Source of the DNA: Sphingopyxis sp.
GTDB lineage: Bacteria > Pseudomonadota > Alphaproteobacteria > Sphingomonadales > Sphingomonadaceae
Assembly (NCBI GenBank): GCA_016793775.1
Contig: JAEULK010000092.1
Location: 1-64,000, forward strand
Length of the DNA stretch: 64,000 nt
Direction: 5' to 3'
Below, piece by piece: positions 36,984-47,035 of this stretch (the stretch's first letter is position 1; each line of letters begins with the position of its first letter). The notes below the pieces were generated by a model that was not told the origin of the DNA, made no database searches, and saw only the letters and a program-made list of their open reading frames with translations. A program made the translations under genes and the position numbers.

Positions 36984-38726
36984 ATGTACGGTTTCGACCT
37001 CGTCATCAAGAACGGGACGATCATCGACGGAACGCGCTTTCCGCGTTTCAAATCGGACATCGGGGTCAGGGACGGCAAGATCGCGCGCGTCGGCCCGATC
37101 GCCGACCCCGGCAGCGCGCGCGTGATCGACGCCGAGGGCCTGATCGTCGCCCCCGGGCATATCGACACCCACACCCATTATGATGCGCAGATCTTCTGGG
37201 ACCCGACCTGCTCGAACGCGGGCGAGAATGGCATCACCACCGTCGTCACCGGCAATTGCGGCTTCGGCTTTGCCCCCGTCCATGTGAAGGACCGCGAGCG
37301 CGCGATGCTGATGATGGAGACCACCGAACAGGTCCCCGCGATCCAGATGCAGACCGCGCTCCCCTGGTCGTGGGAGACATTTCCCGAACTGGTCGAGGCG
37401 ATGCGGCGGACGCCCAAGGCGGTCAACCTGACGATGTTCCTGCCGCTCAACGCGGTGATGTTCTATGTCATGGGCGAGGCGGCGAAGCACCGCCGCCCGA
37501 CCGCGGCCGAGATCGCGACGATCAAGGGGCTGATCCACGAGGCGATGGACGCCGGCGCCTGCGGCCTGTCGCTGAGCTTCATGGGGCGCGAGAACAACCA
37601 TGTCGACGTCGACGGATCGCCGATGCCGACCGATATCATGCACCCCGACGACGCCTGTGCGATGGCGCGCGCGCTCAGCGAGCGGCAGGAGGGCATGATC
37701 CAGGTCATCTCGCAGATCGGCCCGGTCGGCGACCGCAGCATCAGCGAGAAACTGGCGCGCGAAACCGGGCGTCCGATCCTGCACAATGTGTTCTCGGTCA
37801 GCGAATATACCCCCGACCTCCACCGCCAGAGCATGGCCTGGCTCGACGCGATGAACGAAGAGGACGGCGTCGAGATGTACGCCGCGACGGTCATCTGCCG
37901 CGCCTGGAACGAGACCGAGCTGTTCAATTCGCCCGGCTGCTCGCTCGACGCGCTCGACGTCTATCGCGAGTTGACCTTTTGCAAGGATGCCGCCGACAAG
38001 CGCGCCAAGCTGCTCGATCCCGAATTCCGCCGCCGCTTCAACGAGAGTTACGACCCGGTGATGTTCGAGGCGACCGCGGGCGGGCTCGCCGACTATACCG
38101 TCATCGGCATGGGTCCCGGATCGAACGACGCAAAAAACTATCTCGGCAGGACGCTGGGCGACATCGCGGCCGCCGAGGGCAAGAGCGAGGTCGACGCCTT
38201 CATCGACACCGCGCTCGAAAGCGACCTGCGCATCGAGCTCAAGACCCCCGGCATCGCGATCGACCCCGCCAAGGTCGCCGATCTGCTGTCGAACGGCCGC
38301 GTGCTCGCGGGCGCGTCGGACGGCGGCGCGCACACCAAGAATTTCAGCGGCGGCCAATGGACCACCGACCTGATCCTGTGGCTCGTGCGCGACAATGACT
38401 TCCTCTCGCTCGAGGAAATGCATTACCGCCTGTCCTACCAGCCCGCGCGCGCGATGGGGATCAAGGACCGCGGCGCGCTGCTCGAGGGCATGGCGGCCGA
38501 TATGCTGATCTATGACCTGGGCGAGCTCTATTTCGACCAGGACCGCTTCGACGTCGTCCACGACCAGCCGGGGGGCGACTGGCGGCGCAAGGCGCGCGCG
38601 GGGGGGTATCGCCAGATCTTCGTCAACGGCGAGCAGACCTTCGAGCGCGACCGCCCGCTCGGCGCGACGCCGGGGGTCTACCTCGGCGACGCCGCGCCGC
38701 GTCCGCAGATCGCGCGCGCCGCCTGA
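36984..38726 (+). CDS. amidohydrolase, N-acyl-D-amino-acid deacylase family
   Basis: Metal-dependent hydrolase of the D-aminoacylase/dihydroorotase-like superfamily. Seen: metal motif GHIDTHTHYDAQ with His63 and His65, NCGFGFAPV, SLSFMG, VFSVSEYTPD and the Asp-bearing GASDGGAHTKNF near residue 440. Length 580, longer than classic D-aminoacylases (about 480). Members cleave amide or cyclic-imide bonds in diverse compounds; in sphingomonad catabolic clusters the substrate is usually not known. GGGAG sits 8 bases before the ATG. The SDR gene follows 7 bases after its stop. Confidence 0.85.
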   Translation: MYGFDLVIKNGTIIDGTRFPRFKSDIGVRDGKIARVGPIADPGSARVIDAEGLIVAPGHIDTHTHYDAQIFWDPTCSNAGENGITTVVTGNCGFGFAPVHVKDRERAMLMMETTEQVPAIQMQTALPWSWETFPELVEAMRRTPKAVNLTMFLPLNAVMFYVMGEAAKHRRPTAAEIATIKGLIHEAMDAGACGLSLSFMGRENNHVDVDGSPMPTDIMHPDDACAMARALSERQEGMIQVISQIGPVGDRSISEKLARETGRPILHNVFSVSEYTPDLHRQSMAWLDAMNEEDGVEMYAATVICRAWNETELFNSPGCSLDALDVYRELTFCKDAADKRAKLLDPEFRRRFNESYDPVMFEATAGGLADYTVIGMGPGSNDAKNYLGRTLGDIAAAEGKSEVDAFIDTALESDLRIELKTPGIAIDPAKVADLLSNGRVLAGASDGGAHTKNFSGGQWTTDLILWLVRDNDFLSLEEMHYRLSYQPARAMGIKDRGALLEGMAADMLIYDLGELYFDQDRFDVVHDQPGGDWRRKARAGGYRQIFVNGEQTFERDRPLGATPGVYLGDAAPRPQIARAA

Positions 38727-38733
38727 CCGAACC

Positions 38734-39519
38734 ATGCTCCGCGACAAGGTCATCCTGATCGTCGGCGGTTCGACGGGCATCGGGCGCGCGACCGCGATCG
38801 CCTGCGGACAAGCGGGCGCGACCGTCGTGGTCGGCGCGCGCGACCGCGCCAAAGCCGAAGAGGTGGCTGGCGAAGCCGCGCGGGCGGGCGCGCCGCACAC
38901 GCTGGGGCTGCCCGTCGACGTGCGCGCCTCCGACGCGGTGAATGCCTTTGTCTCCGCCGCCGCCGACAGCTTCGGCCGGCTCGACGGCGCGGTGAACAAT
39001 GCCGGGGTCGAGGGGCGGATGGCGCCGATGCACGCGCTGACCGACGCCGATTATGCCGAGATCATGGACGTCAACGCGCGCGGCGTGTTTTTCGCGATGC
39101 GCGCCGAGATCGCGGCGATGGGAGGCGGGGGCGGCGCGATCGTCAACGTCGGGTCGGTCGGGTCCTTCACCGGGCTGGTCGGCCAGTCGGTCTATGCCGC
39201 GTCCAAACATGCGGTGTGGGCGCTCACCCGCTCGGCGGCGGTCGAACAGGCGGGACGCGGCATCCGGATCAACATGGTCGCTCCCGCCGGCACCGAAACG
39301 CCGATGCTGCACCGCGTGCTGCGGGGCAATGAGGAGGCGATGCGCGGCGCCGCGAAGATGCACCCGATCGGCCGTTTCGGCACGCCCGAGGAAAGCGCCG
39401 CGGCGATCGTCTGGCTCTTGTCCGACGCCGCCGCCTTCGTGTGCGGCCAGTCGATCGGGGTCGACGGCGGCTATTCGGCGACGCTGGGCTTCAACCCGCA
39501 GGCGGCGCTCGCGAACTAG
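38734..39519 (+). CDS. short-chain dehydrogenase/reductase
   Basis: NAD(P)-dependent alcohol dehydrogenase of the classical SDR fold, 261 residues. Seen: glycine motif GGSTGIG at residues 11-17, NNAGVEG, catalytic YAASK with preceding Ser in NVGSVGS, and the C-terminal DGGYSATLG typical of cyclohexanol- and hydroxysteroid-type SDRs. I chose the ATG 7 bases after the amidohydrolase stop because it starts exactly at the Rossmann strand. It forms an operon with the amidohydrolase and is convergent with the next TetR gene. Confidence 0.92.
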   Translation: MLRDKVILIVGGSTGIGRATAIACGQAGATVVVGARDRAKAEEVAGEAARAGAPHTLGLPVDVRASDAVNAFVSAAADSFGRLDGAVNNAGVEGRMAPMHALTDADYAEIMDVNARGVFFAMRAEIAAMGGGGGAIVNVGSVGSFTGLVGQSVYAASKHAVWALTRSAAVEQAGRGIRINMVAPAGTETPMLHRVLRGNEEAMRGAAKMHPIGRFGTPEESAAAIVWLLSDAAAFVCGQSIGVDGGYSATLGFNPQAALAN

Positions 39520-40166
39520 CGGACGAGCATCCCGCCAACGATCAGGTCGGTGACGGTGGCGACATAACGATCGATCAGGTCGTGATCGAGCGCGCCGTCG
39601 CCCAATATGGTGCGGCGCGATTGCTCCGACGAAAAGAGATGCGCGCAGGCGCCGTCGATCGCGAAGCTTACCAGATCGGCATCGACCGGGCGAAACTCGC
39701 CGCGCGCGACGCCGTCGGCGATGATCGCGCGCCGCGCCTCGGTGACGGGTCGGACGAAGGTCGTGCCGACCTTCTCCGACGCCTCGGGCGAGGCTTCGCG
39801 GAGCAATTTGTGGAGCAGGCGGTTGAGATAGGGCCGATCGAAATAAGACTCGATCATCCCGCGGATATGCCGTTCCATCTTGGCGGTCGGCGTCATGTCC
39901 GCGGCGAGGAGGCGGTCGAGATGCCCCGCGGCGCGGCGTGCGTCGGCCTCGACGATCGCGATCATCAGACCCTCGCGATTGCCGAAATAATAGCTGACCA
40001 GCGCGACATTGGTGCCCGCGCGTTCGGAGATGTCGGCGATCGAGACCTCGAGCAGGTCGCGCTCGACCATCAGGCTGCGCGCGGCATCGACGATCCGCTG
40101 CGCCGTCGCCGGCTGCGCGGATTTTTCTTCGGCCCTGTCCTTGGCCCCGCCCTTGGCCATGTTCAT
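39516..40166 (-). CDS. TetR/AcrR-family regulator (candidate operator-B repressor)
   Basis: 216-residue repressor. Seen: helix-turn-helix SIADISERAGTNVALVSYYFGNREGL (about residues 42-67) and a ligand domain of the CerR/PsrA-like kind (DRLLAADMTPTAKMERHIRG, DADLVSFAIDGACAH). A strong GGAGAGGAG site lies 6 bases before ATG 40166. It is divergent from the aldehyde dehydrogenase, with two perfect operator B palindromes between them, so it very likely represses both. Confidence 0.9.
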   Translation of the reverse strand: MNMAKGGAKDRAEEKSAQPATAQRIVDAARSLMVERDLLEVSIADISERAGTNVALVSYYFGNREGLMIAIVEADARRAAGHLDRLLAADMTPTAKMERHIRGMIESYFDRPYLNRLLHKLLREASPEASEKVGTTFVRPVTEARRAIIADGVARGEFRPVDADLVSFAIDGACAHLFSSEQSRRTILGDGALDHDLIDRYVATVTDLIVGGMLVR

Positions 40167-40190
40167 CGCGGCTCCTCTCCTTGACGCGAT

Positions 40191-40228
40191 TTAAATGTTC
40201 ATTTAATCCGGCTTAAATGGACATTTAA
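40191..40228. promoter_or_regulatory. operator B, copies 2 and 3 (tandem palindromes)
   Basis: TTAAATGTTCATTTAA (40191-40206) and TTAAATGGACATTTAA (40213-40228) are both perfect 7-bp inverted repeats with a 2-base spacer. Their centres are 22 bases apart, two helical turns, fitting two repressor dimers on one DNA face. A third, slightly diverged copy is at 34087-34102. Confidence 0.85.
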
Positions 40229-40260
40229 CCCGAGTCAATCGGATCGCAGGAGAGGCTTCC

Positions 40261-41679
40261 ATGAATTTCGACACCGGCTATTCGATGCTGATCGACGGCG
40301 CGCTGACCGGCAGCGACGGCGAGATCGAGGTGATCAATCCCGCGACCGGCGAAGTGTTCGCTTCCGCCCCCGATTGTTCGGAGGCGCAGCTCGACGCCGC
40401 GGTGACCGCCGCGAACCGCGCCTTCAAGAGCTGGCGGAACGTGCCGATCGAGGAACGGCAGGCCTGCCTGCTCAAAGCCGCCGACATATTGGCCGCGCAT
40501 ACCGAAGAACTCGCGCGCCTCTTTACCCGCGAACAGGGCCGCCCCACCGATGGCGCCCGGTCCGAAATCGGCATCGGGGTCGCGTGGCTGCGGGCCTATG
40601 CCGCGATGACGCCGCCGGTGCATGTGATCGACAAGGGCGACGGCCAGCGTATCGAAACCCATTATGTGCCGCTCGGCGCGGTCTGCGCGATCTCGCCCTG
40701 GAATTTCCCGGTCAACCTGTCGATCTGGAAGATCGCCCCGGCGCTGGCCGCGGGGAACACCATTGTCCTCAAACCCTCGCCCTTCACCCCGCTCTGCATG
40801 CTCAAGATCGGCGAGCTGCTGAAGGACGTCTTTCCGGCGGGGGTGCTCAACATCGTCTCGGGCGGCGACGCGCTCGGCCCCTTGATGACCGCGCATCCGG
40901 GCTTCGCCAAAATCTCGTTCACCGGCTCGACCGCGACGGGCAAGCGCGTGATGGAAAGCGCCGCGAAGGATTTGAAGCGCCTGACGCTCGAACTCGGCGG
41001 CAACGACGCCGCGATCGTGCTGCCCGACGTCGATCTCGACGAGGTCGCGCAGAAGATCTTCTTCGGCGCCTTTTTCAACAGCGCGCAGATCTGCGTCGCG
41101 ACCAAGCGCCTCTATGTCCATGACAGCATCTATGACGCGCTGCGCGACCGCCTCGCCGCGATCGCGCAGGCGGTGAAGCTCGGCGACGGCAGCGAGCAGG
41201 GGGTCGTGCTCGGCCCCTTGCAGAACCGCCGCCAGTTCGAGCGCGTCACCGCGCTGATCGACGATGCACGCGCCGCAGGTCTCACCCTGGTCGAAGGTCC
41301 GGCGGGACCCGATAGCGGCGGTTATTTCATCCCCATCACCATCGTCGATAACCCGCCCGAGGATGCGGCGGTGGTGCAGGAAGAAGCCTTTGGCCCGGTG
41401 CTGCCGATGATGCGCTTCGACGATGTCGACGCGGTCGTCGATCGCGCCAATGCCAGCGACTATGGCCTCGCCGGGGCGGTGTGGTCGAAGGATGTCGATC
41501 AGGCGGTCGCGATCGCCCGCCGCCTCGAAACGGGCACGGTGTGGATCAACCAGAATCTGATGCTGCGCCCCGACACCCCCTTTGCCGGCCACAAGCAGAG
41601 CGGTTTCGGGATCGAGAATGGGCTGGAGGGCATGCTCGAATATATGGTGCCGCAGAGCATCTATATTCCGCTGCGATAG
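40261..41679 (+). CDS. NAD(P)-dependent aldehyde dehydrogenase
   Basis: Oxidises an aldehyde to a carboxylic acid. Seen: SPWNFPVNLSIWKIAPALAAGN, NAD motif SFTGSTATGK, general base Glu244 in ELGG and nucleophile Cys278 in SAQICVATKR, then the C-terminal EEAFGPVLP and AGHKQSGFGIENG. Length 472. The Cys lies in a QIC context as in the vanillin/succinate-semialdehyde-like class. It is single behind the operator B tandem, so the regulator likely senses the aldehyde, its acid or its CoA ester. It fits a pathway in which an alcohol made by the P450 is oxidised by the SDR then by this enzyme (inference). Confidence 0.95.
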   Translation: MNFDTGYSMLIDGALTGSDGEIEVINPATGEVFASAPDCSEAQLDAAVTAANRAFKSWRNVPIEERQACLLKAADILAAHTEELARLFTREQGRPTDGARSEIGIGVAWLRAYAAMTPPVHVIDKGDGQRIETHYVPLGAVCAISPWNFPVNLSIWKIAPALAAGNTIVLKPSPFTPLCMLKIGELLKDVFPAGVLNIVSGGDALGPLMTAHPGFAKISFTGSTATGKRVMESAAKDLKRLTLELGGNDAAIVLPDVDLDEVAQKIFFGAFFNSAQICVATKRLYVHDSIYDALRDRLAAIAQAVKLGDGSEQGVVLGPLQNRRQFERVTALIDDARAAGLTLVEGPAGPDSGGYFIPITIVDNPPEDAAVVQEEAFGPVLPMMRFDDVDAVVDRANASDYGLAGAVWSKDVDQAVAIARRLETGTVWINQNLMLRPDTPFAGHKQSGFGIENGLEGMLEYMVPQSIYIPLR

Positions 41680-41681
41680 GC

Positions 41682-41714
41682 CTGGGCGGCGGCGGACCGT
41701 CCGCTGCCGCCCAG
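41682..41714. terminator. possible bidirectional terminator hairpin
   Basis: CTGGGCGGCGGCGGAC faces GTCCGCTGCCGCCCAG with one mismatch and a 1-base loop, between the converging aldehyde dehydrogenase and TBDR stops. There is no T run, so any termination would depend on the stem alone. Confidence 0.5.
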
Positions 41715-41744
41715 CATGGGTTCAAAACTGCCGCCAACCGGCGA

Positions 41745-44060
41745 TCATTTGAACTTGAAGGCCACGTTCAACCCATAGGTCGCCGGCATGCCGGTGAAGC
41801 GGATCACCGCGTCGCCGCGGCGTGCGGCGGTGTTCCAATAATATTCGTCGGTGACATTTTGCGCATAGAGGCTGGCGGTCCATTTGCCGTCGATATGTCC
41901 GACGCCGGCGCGCAGGTCGAGCAGGCCATAATCGTCGATGAAGAGGCGCGCATCGGGTTTGAAATCGCCGAATGTCGAACTGCGATAGGTATAGTTGGCG
42001 CCGACAAAGGCCTCTTTCGACCCGCCGATGCCCCAGCGATATTCGAGGTCGGCGTTGACCTGCCACTTCGGCGTATAGGGGAAACGGAAACCGTTGAAAT
42101 CGGTGACCGCGCCAAAGGCGGTATAGTTGGAGAAGGCGCGCGTGACCCTGCTGTCGATATAGGTCGCGCCGAGATTGGCGCGCAGCCCGTCGACCGGCGA
42201 GACGACGAGCTGGAGCTCGGCGCCCTTGATCCGCGACTTGGGCACATTGACCAGCGCCTCGAGCGGCCCGAACACCGGAACGATCGTCCGCCCCTTGAGC
42301 TGTTTGTCGAGATAGTCGTAGTAGAAGAGCGCGCCGTTGAGCTGGACGCGGCGGTCGAGCAGCGCCGATTTGAAACCGACTTCATAGGCCGTGACCTGTT
42401 CCTGCCGGACCGGCTTATATTGCGAGAAGCGATTGCCGGCGAGCGTCGCGAAGGAGCCGCTTTTATAGCCCCGGCTGACGCTGGCGTAGAAGAGCTGGCC
42501 GTTCGCCGGCTTCCACTGCAGCACCCCGCGCCAGGACACATTATCCTCCGGCAGGCTGCCCTCGAACAGCCCGGGCCGCCCCGCGTCGTTGAAGGTCACG
42601 CAGCCACCGAGCGGGATGGTTCCCGAGGGCAGGCCGAAGATCAGTTCGAACCCGCGCGCGTAGGTGCCGTTGCCGGCGTTGAGCGTGCAACCCGCAAAAT
42701 CGACCTTGGTATCGGTGTAGCGCACCCCGCCGATCAGCGTCAGCGTATCGACGATCGGCACGCTGACGTCGGCAAAGGCGGCGTAGCTGCGATATTTGGT
42801 GTCGCCGAGCTGCGGCACGAGTTCGATCGACGGGAAGCCGAACCGATCGAACACATGCGCCGACGACTGATCGTTCAGCCGCTGCGTCAGCAGTTCGTGG
42901 GTCTTGCCCCATTCGTAATTGCCGCCGACGATCCAGGTGCCGTCGCCCATCAGCGCGCCCGAAAGCCGCAATTCCTGACTGAAGGATTTGATGTCGCCCT
43001 GGAGGAAAACGTCGGTCAGGCGCAGCGTCGTGCCGTCCGATTCCTGGCCATAGGCTTCCTTGAAACGCGTATAGGCCGAGATCGAGGTGAGCGTGATGTC
43101 GTCGCTGAGGTCGACCTCGCCGCGTAGCGCCGCCTGCACCTGCCAATTGTCCTTCTTGAGCGGAAAGCTGGTGCCCCAGTCGGCGGCGCGATTGTCCTCC
43201 GGCGCGCGCGGATAGGTCGGCAGGCGGGGATCGAAGAAGCCCGCCGACTGCTGGAAGGGCGCGATGAACTGCGGCGCCTGTGTGTCGCCATGGTCCTGAT
43301 AGGCGTTGACCATCAGGTTCAGGCGCACCGTATCGGCCGGCCGGAAAGCCAGCTGGACGCGGCCCTGGGTGAAAGCGCGCTGGCCGAGGCTCGCGTCGCG
43401 GGTGTAGCTTTTCTGCCAGTCGCCGCCGCCTTCGTGGCGCAGCGATATGCGCGCCGCGAGCGTGTCGGACAGCGGGCCGCTGGCATAGCCCTCGGCGCTG
43501 AAGCGGTTGAAGCGGCCATAGGAGAGCGCCAGCCCCGCCTCGGGCGACCAGGTCGGCTTGGCGGCGATATAGTTGATCGCCCCGCCCGTGGCGTTCGACC
43601 CGAACAGCGTGCCCTGCGGCCCCTTGAGCACCTCGACCCGTTCGAGGTCGAAGGATGCGCCCGCGGTCATCACCGAATAGGGTATCGGGATTTCGTCGGT
43701 ATAGACGGTGACCGTCGGCTTGGCGGCGAGGCTGCTGTCGAAAAAGCCGATACCGCGCAGAAAATAGACCGGTGTGCCGAAGCCGCTGTTGATCGCGTTG
43801 AACCCCGGCGTGACCTTGGCGAGCCCCGCGACATCGGTCACGCCCTGCGCCTGCAGGTCGCTCCCCGACACCGCGGTGATCGAGAGCGGGACGCTGTTGA
43901 CGCTTTCGCTGCGCTTCTGCGCGGTGACGATGATGTCGTTCGTGCCGACCGCCTCGCCCTCGTCTGCGGGCGCCGCCTCTTGCGCAGCGGCCTGATTCGC
44001 GAACAAGGCAAGCAGCAGCGCTGCGACGGACGACGAGCTACGCATCTTTGAAAGCGCCAT
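41745..44060 (-). CDS. TonB-dependent receptor (operator-C regulon)
   Basis: Outer-membrane importer of 771 residues. Seen: signal peptide ending NQAAAQ, TonB-box region DIIVTAQKRSESVNSVP, plug with VYFLRGIGFFDSS, GASFDLERVEVLKGPQGTLFGSNATGG, and a barrel with C-terminal LNVAFKFK. ATG 44060 is chosen because GGGAGGGAAA is directly before it and it gives a proper signal peptide; the frame is open far beyond. It is transcribed away from the TetR gene at 44280 and carries operator C copy 1 65 bases upstream. Its GPQGTLFGSNATGG plug is of the same broad class as the P450-linked receptor. Confidence 0.92.
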   Translation of the reverse strand: MALSKMRSSSSVAALLLALFANQAAAQEAAPADEGEAVGTNDIIVTAQKRSESVNSVPLSITAVSGSDLQAQGVTDVAGLAKVTPGFNAINSGFGTPVYFLRGIGFFDSSLAAKPTVTVYTDEIPIPYSVMTAGASFDLERVEVLKGPQGTLFGSNATGGAINYIAAKPTWSPEAGLALSYGRFNRFSAEGYASGPLSDTLAARISLRHEGGGDWQKSYTRDASLGQRAFTQGRVQLAFRPADTVRLNLMVNAYQDHGDTQAPQFIAPFQQSAGFFDPRLPTYPRAPEDNRAADWGTSFPLKKDNWQVQAALRGEVDLSDDITLTSISAYTRFKEAYGQESDGTTLRLTDVFLQGDIKSFSQELRLSGALMGDGTWIVGGNYEWGKTHELLTQRLNDQSSAHVFDRFGFPSIELVPQLGDTKYRSYAAFADVSVPIVDTLTLIGGVRYTDTKVDFAGCTLNAGNGTYARGFELIFGLPSGTIPLGGCVTFNDAGRPGLFEGSLPEDNVSWRGVLQWKPANGQLFYASVSRGYKSGSFATLAGNRFSQYKPVRQEQVTAYEVGFKSALLDRRVQLNGALFYYDYLDKQLKGRTIVPVFGPLEALVNVPKSRIKGAELQLVVSPVDGLRANLGATYIDSRVTRAFSNYTAFGAVTDFNGFRFPYTPKWQVNADLEYRWGIGGSKEAFVGANYTYRSSTFGDFKPDARLFIDDYGLLDLRAGVGHIDGKWTASLYAQNVTDEYYWNTAARRGDAVIRFTGMPATYGLNVAFKFK

Positions 44061-44124
44061 ATTTCCCTCCCGATGACCATCCGTAACGCCCGCGTCCGAT
44101 CCGGAAAGAGCGTTCAGATCTTTT

Positions 44125-44144
44125 GTTACCGTCCGGTCGGTAAT
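44125..44144. promoter_or_regulatory. operator C, copy 1 (GTTACCG...GGTAAT palindrome)
   Basis: GTTACCGTCCGGTCGGTAAT is a 20-base inverted repeat with few mismatches and nearly matches the sequence at 45022-45041. It lies 65 bases before the TBDR start and 136 bases before the TetR start. Confidence 0.75.
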
Positions 44145-44279
44145 ATAGCTTTCTATCCTTGTCAAATCGGCGATGACCGCGCCCCCTATTGACCAGCGGG
44201 TCGTGACGGACCTATGCCTCGGCTGAGGGGTCGTCCGAACAGCCGCAAAGAGCGGCCCATCGGGCGCAAGGTGAATGCA

Positions 44280-44936
44280 ATGGTACAAGCATCGCGGAAG
44301 ACACGGGCGGCGACATCCCCCGCGCCGGCACGACCGGGTCCGACCACGGCATCCCGGCCCGGCCGCAAGCGGGGCAGCGTCAACAAGGAGGTGATCATGG
44401 CAATCGCCTCGACGATGTTCCGCGAGCGCGGCTATGACCGCACCAGCCTCGACGATATCGCCGCCGGCCTGTCGATCACCAAGCCGAGCCTCTATTATCA
44501 TTTCGCGAGCAAGGAGGAGATCCTCCTCGAGTGCATCGCGCGCGGCTATATCCTGTTTCAGCAGAAAATAGCCGATCGCGACGATGTCCGCCTGCCCGGC
44601 CGCGAGCGCGTCCGCATCTTCGTCGAATGTTATGTCGACCTGTTGCAGGACAATGTCCTGTCGATGATCGTCGCCGACGAGCGCGTGATGACCGACGCGG
44701 GCAAGGCCAAATATCGCAACTATAAAAGGATGCTGAACCGCGACCTGCTCGACCGGATCGAGATCGGCCGCAAGGACGAATCGCTCGCCTTCGACAATGC
44801 GCACATCGTCGCGTTCGGCATTTTCGGCATGGTGAACTGGATGACCCACTGGCAGTCGGGCGCGTTGCAGATCGAACCCGGTTCCGTGTCCGACCAGTTC
44901 GTCGCCATGATCCTGGACGGCATCGGCAAGCCCTGA
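44280..44936 (+). CDS. TetR/AcrR-family regulator (candidate operator-C repressor)
   Basis: 218-residue repressor with a Lys/Arg/Pro-rich 35-residue leader, then helix-turn-helix TSLDDIAAGLSITKPSLYYHFASKEEIL (about residues 55-82) and an all-helical ligand domain. The ATG at 44280 has AAGGTG 7 bases ahead; an in-frame start at 44214 would add 22 more basic residues and cannot be excluded. Operator C copies lie on both sides, before the TBDR and before the enoyl-CoA hydratase operon, so it probably represses both; such TetR proteins usually sense an acyl-CoA. Confidence 0.88.
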   Translation: MVQASRKTRAATSPAPARPGPTTASRPGRKRGSVNKEVIMAIASTMFRERGYDRTSLDDIAAGLSITKPSLYYHFASKEEILLECIARGYILFQQKIADRDDVRLPGRERVRIFVECYVDLLQDNVLSMIVADERVMTDAGKAKYRNYKRMLNRDLLDRIEIGRKDESLAFDNAHIVAFGIFGMVNWMTHWQSGALQIEPGSVSDQFVAMILDGIGKP

Positions 44937-45021
44937 CGCCACCGAAATCACCGCATTCCCGCCCGGCTCGCGACCTTTCCGGCTGCGAGTTGACAGCCTC
45001 CATCGCCGCGCATATGACTAT

Positions 45022-45041
45022 GTTACCGACTAGTAGGTAAT
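45022..45041. promoter_or_regulatory. operator C, copy 2
   Basis: GTTACCGACTAGTAGGTAAT shares 15 of 20 bases with copy 1 in my alignment, and is a palindrome of the same design. It ends 13 bases before the first enoyl-CoA hydratase-family gene, so a bound repressor would block the start of that operon. Confidence 0.75.
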
Positions 45042-45054
45042 AAGAGGATTTGCG

Positions 45055-45845
45055 ATGGCCGACTTCCGTTATCTGAACACCAGCGTCGAGGACGGCGTCG
45101 GCATCCTCCAGCTCAACCATCCCGAGGTACGCAACGCGCTCGGTTGGGAGCTGCACGAGGACATCATCGCGGCGCTGCGCGCGTGGGAAGACGACGACAG
45201 CGTCTCCTGCGTCCTGTTCATCGGCAATGAGGAGTATTTCTGCGCCGGCTGGCGCGTCGACGTCCTCAATTCGGCGAGCGACGACGATCGCCGCCGCTTC
45301 AACGACCTCGCGCTCGCGCTGATGAAGGCGATCTACGATTTCGGCAAACCGTCGGTCGCGGCGGTCGCGGGCGTTGCGCCGGGCTATGGCATGGACGTCG
45401 CCAATATGTGCGACATCACCATCGCGTCCGAAAATGCGCTCTTCGGATCGACGCAGGTCAAATATGCGATGAACGGCTTTTACCACGCGCTGATGGCGCG
45501 CGTCGGCCAGCAGCATGCGCGGCGGATGTATTATACCGGCGATCCGATCGACGCGCAGGAAGCGCTGCGCATCGGCCTGGTCAGCGAAGTGACTCCCGTC
45601 GGCGAACTCCGCGCCCGCGCGCTGACGCTGGCGAAGCAAATCGCCGAAATGGGCCCCGAACTCGCGAAAATCTTCAAGGGCGTCGCGCTCCGCGCGTCGA
45701 ACATGGATCACCTCGGCGCGCTGCAATATGAGCTGACCGTCACCCACGACCTGCTCCAGCGCGGCATTTTCCGCGAGCGGATCGCGCGCGGTTTCGACCG
45801 GTTGAAGGCCGGCGACAGCGTCGCGATCGAACGCGCCGGAAAGCC

Positions 45846-45849
<4 letters not shown>
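45055..45849 (+). CDS. enoyl-CoA hydratase/isomerase-family protein with altered active site (paralogue 1)
   Basis: Crotonase-fold CoA enzyme of 264 residues. Seen: oxyanion-hole segments GNEEYFCAGWRVD and AVAGVAPGYGMDVANMCDITIAS. The two catalytic Glu of rat enoyl-CoA hydratase (144 and 164) line up with Asp114 and Gln134, so ordinary hydratase chemistry is doubtful; isomerase, dehalogenase-like, thioesterase-like or lyase activity is possible (inference). It is the first gene of a rightward operon of seven; the next gene starts as ATGA at its stop. The second paralogue at 47036 has the same two changes. Confidence 0.85.
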
Positions 45850-47009
<1,160 letters not shown>

Positions 47010-47035
47010 TCCGAATCACAAGCTTGGGAGTATTT

